Assembly (NCBI GenBank): GCA_037355855.1
Contig: CM074759.1
Span: forward strand, 6,138,001 to 6,202,000
Length of the DNA: 64,000 bases
Reading direction: 5' to 3'
Source of the DNA: Pseudo-nitzschia pungens
Taxonomy: Eukaryota > Bacillariophyta > Bacillariophyceae > Bacillariales > Bacillariaceae
Shown here: piece after piece, positions 61,887-64,000 of the stretch
How the letters are laid out: each line of letters opens with the position of its first letter
Numbering within the stretch: the stretch's first letter is position 1
Position numbers and translations under genes: made by a program
Notes under the pieces: generated by a model
The model's database searches: none
What the model saw: only the letters and a program-made list of their open reading frames with translations
What the model was told of the DNA's origin: nothing

Positions 61887-62735
61887 ATGCTACCAATTAG
61901 CACACAGCCTAGCACTCAACTCAGCACATGTTAGTCAGCTACTGGATGTTGCTGTCTGTAGACCCAGTAGCCCTTCTACACAGGAGCCTTAGCACAGATC
62001 ATAGCACCACCTTGAATATCTTCATAGGTTCCCCCAACTAGTACTTTGAAGAAGCCCTGGAGGAGGAATTGTTGTTAGTGGTCTCAAGTGATTTATTTGT
62101 TACAGAGAGACATGCCTTTATTATTCTTTCTCGTTGCAAATATATGTTATCAGAGCAAAAAAAAGTGAGCTCGGGATTTCGAACCTCTATCGATCGAAAT
62201 TACGGTAGGCAGACAGACAGTATGACAGGTTCGGTTCAAATGGAGTTTTTAGGGTTATAGTCGTCTGCTAACGCTATGTAGAAAAGATACTGTGGTGTAC
62301 GGTGTCACGACGACTATAACCACCAAACCCTTACATACTTCGTACGACGGATGAAGCACCAAGAAGTTCCACCAACTAAAACTAGTACGATTACGTAACT
62401 TACTTGTAACCTTACTCGTACGTCGTTAGGAATAAGCTACAGTATGCTCGCTTTTCCTTGTCTTACATCAGACGTGGCGAAAGCGCTCACGACTGCCAGC
62501 GCAACTAGTAAGCCTTAGTCCTCGTACCTATTGCAAAGTTCCATTGTCTTCGGCGGTAGTGAAAACACCTACGTAGGCATCGCTACACGTACAGATACAC
62601 TAAGGTTACCGTAAAAAACACATGTCGTTTCGTTTTCGAATAAACACGACCAACGACCAACCAATTTTTCAAAAACAAATGGTTCATGGAAAACACGACT
62701 AGTCGGTACGAACAGTTTCTCCTCCCAAAACAATT
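61887..62735. other. Upstream region of the LRR gene, with an inverted-repeat pair
   Basis: No gene is visible. GGTTATAGTCGTC at 62246-62262 is repeated inverted as GACGACTATAACC at 62310-62322, enclosing about 50 bp. The longer right arm also matches 59146-59171. A tRNA-like T-arm at 62170-62190 (minus) lacks the rest of a tRNA. TACG-rich motifs resembling other promoters here lie at 62340-62620. Confidence 0.45.
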
Positions 62736-64000
62736 ATGGAAGAAAACAAGTCTGCTGCTAAATTCGAAATTTCACTCAATTGTGCAAACGGACATTATTT
62801 CCACTTCGGTTCATTTTCTATCAACACAAGAATACTTCGTAATTGGTAGGAAATTGGGTAACTTACTCGTACATACCAATAACAACGTCCTTACTACGCA
62901 CTTCATCATTAATTAATTCTACAAGTGACCAGGACTGTCCAACAATCTCTTCAGAATTATTTGGAATTGATACACAGATTATAATGCTCTCGTATCGCAT
63001 CGGAAACCCGGCAAAAGCGGCTGGTACGAACTCTATCGTATCGGAGTCGAAGGTTTTACGCTCCTTGTTCGATGTTCGTAAAAGTTGCAACGAGCCCTGG
63101 AATGGGTCTTTATTACAGGAGAGACCGCAACTTACCTTTTGGAATTGTCAGTGGTCAAAAAGAATTATTCAAAGCCTTTACAAGTTAATCGTACGCGATG
63201 GCCAACATTTTTCCAGCATCAAATTTTTTAACTGCGATGTCAGCAACGAAGAGTTCGCGGAGATCTTGAGGATGCTATTGAAGAATAACGCTGCAAACTC
63301 GCTTGTTATCAAACAAGGAAATCTCGTTGGAGGCAACAGCAACGGAAATCACAGACTTTCACAACGCTGTCAGTCCTCGTTGCGTAATTTTTCCGCGGAC
63401 GAATCCGTCTTGATTGCTTTGTGTGAGGGAATGTCAACCAATACAAGCCTAGAATCATTGAAGCTCTCAGGTCTAAAGTTCGAAAATGCCACAGAAAATG
63501 CAAATGGAGGTGGCGAAGAACGCAATTGGTGTCAGATTCTGACTAACAAATCAAACCTCAGGCATCTGGATTTATCCAATTCAAGTCTATGTTCATCGAC
63601 GGTTACCAATCTTTCAAAGGGGCTATCATTTAATGAGTCATTGCGGTCCTTAAACTTGAGTCGATGCTCTTTGGACGACGATAGTCTCTCAGAAATCCTT
63701 AGATCTTTGAAAGCGCATCCGAACCTGACCAAACTAAATATATCCCGCAATTTCCTGGGAAAGAGTTCCTCGACACTGGCTGTGGATGCAGTTGCGGAAC
63801 TACTGCGGTCCAAGAACAGCAAGCTTTCATGCCTCGATCTATCCAAACAGCAATATCCAAGGCTTGGAATCCAACAGACTTTAGAATCCAGCGCGGAAGA
63901 AATGGAATTCGAGAAACAAAAACACCAGACCGCATTCGCAAATGCTTTGAATGCTCTATCTTCCAATACAACTCTGCGAAGGATCGATTTGTCCGGAAAC
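62736..64000 (+). CDS. Leucine-rich-repeat (RNI/NLRC3-like) protein, 3' end outside window
   Basis: The proposed exon 1 is 62736-62845 (MEENKSAAKFEISLNCANGH). An 80-bp intron has a GTAGGA donor and CTACAAG acceptor. Exon 2 runs from 62926, open to the window end. Leucine-rich repeats of the ribonuclease-inhibitor type are visible: LESLKLSGL, LRHLDLSNSSL, LRSLNLSRCSLDDDSLSEIL, LTKLNISRNFL, LSCLDLSKQ and LRRIDLSGN, spaced 28-40 residues with NxxLRxLdLS cores. The first 150 residues are not LRR and not recognised. Such proteins act as protein-binding scaffolds; the partner is unknown. The start is tentative, since an overlapping 76-codon frame from 62686 ends at a stop inside the proposed intron. 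Confidence 0.72.

Noticed and set aside
62165..62240. tRNA on the minus strand (GGTTCGAAATCCC followed by a T run)
   Set aside because: The acceptor 3' strand GAGCTCA has no partner about 70 bases upstream, and no anticodon arm is evident.

Overview
The window looks like nuclear DNA of a diatom, most likely a pennate one. A lumenal FKBP carries a diatom-style bipartite plastid presequence (signal peptide, then a GA-FSLP cleavage motif, then a twin-arginine segment). Introns are few and short (GT-AG). Intergenic DNA is rich in TACGTAC/TACCGGTA-like motifs. The transposons are of the Ty3/gypsy, LINE and PIF/Harbinger types. Species cannot be fixed from the sequence alone.

Layout. 1-10850: a minus-strand Ty3/gypsy element (Gyp1), whose pol is split at 1797-8336 by a 6.5-kb terminal-inverted-repeat element made mostly of satellite-like arrays. 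11603-25088: the host gene island, with replication factor C subunit 4, a plastid FKBP isomerase, methionine aminopeptidase I, an organellar IF-2, a 1.49-kb tandem duplication, and a family-6 type DNA glycosylase. 25770-48159: a nested retroelement block. A defective gypsy (Gyp2a) has its 5' 1.67 kb present twice, one copy on each side of a 9.2-kb LINE. A near-intact sister gypsy (Gyp2b) sits inside the Gyp2a leader, with a perfect 5-bp target duplication and apparently identical LTRs. 48523-59030: a PIF/Harbinger relic (TIRs, TTA target duplication) that received a solo LTR and a third gypsy (Gyp3a), which itself received a gag-only relative (Gyp3b). 59034-62735: repeats, an unrecognised 205-codon ORF, a 0.6-kb MITE and possible wider TIRs. 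62736-64000: the 5' part of a leucine-rich-repeat gene running off the window.

How it fits together. The host genes are independent housekeeping functions: clamp loading, protein folding in the thylakoid, N-terminal Met removal, organellar translation initiation and base-excision repair. They are compact and intron-poor. The flanks are a layered record of transposition, and for most insertions the order can be read from target-site duplications. Two separate gypsy lineages, Gyp1 and Gyp2, place gag and pol in one reading frame separated only by TGA, which suggests stop-codon readthrough. Gyp2 and Gyp3 carry a palindrome where a tRNA primer-binding site is expected. Gyp3a keeps pol but has lost most of gag, while its nested relative keeps gag but has no pol.
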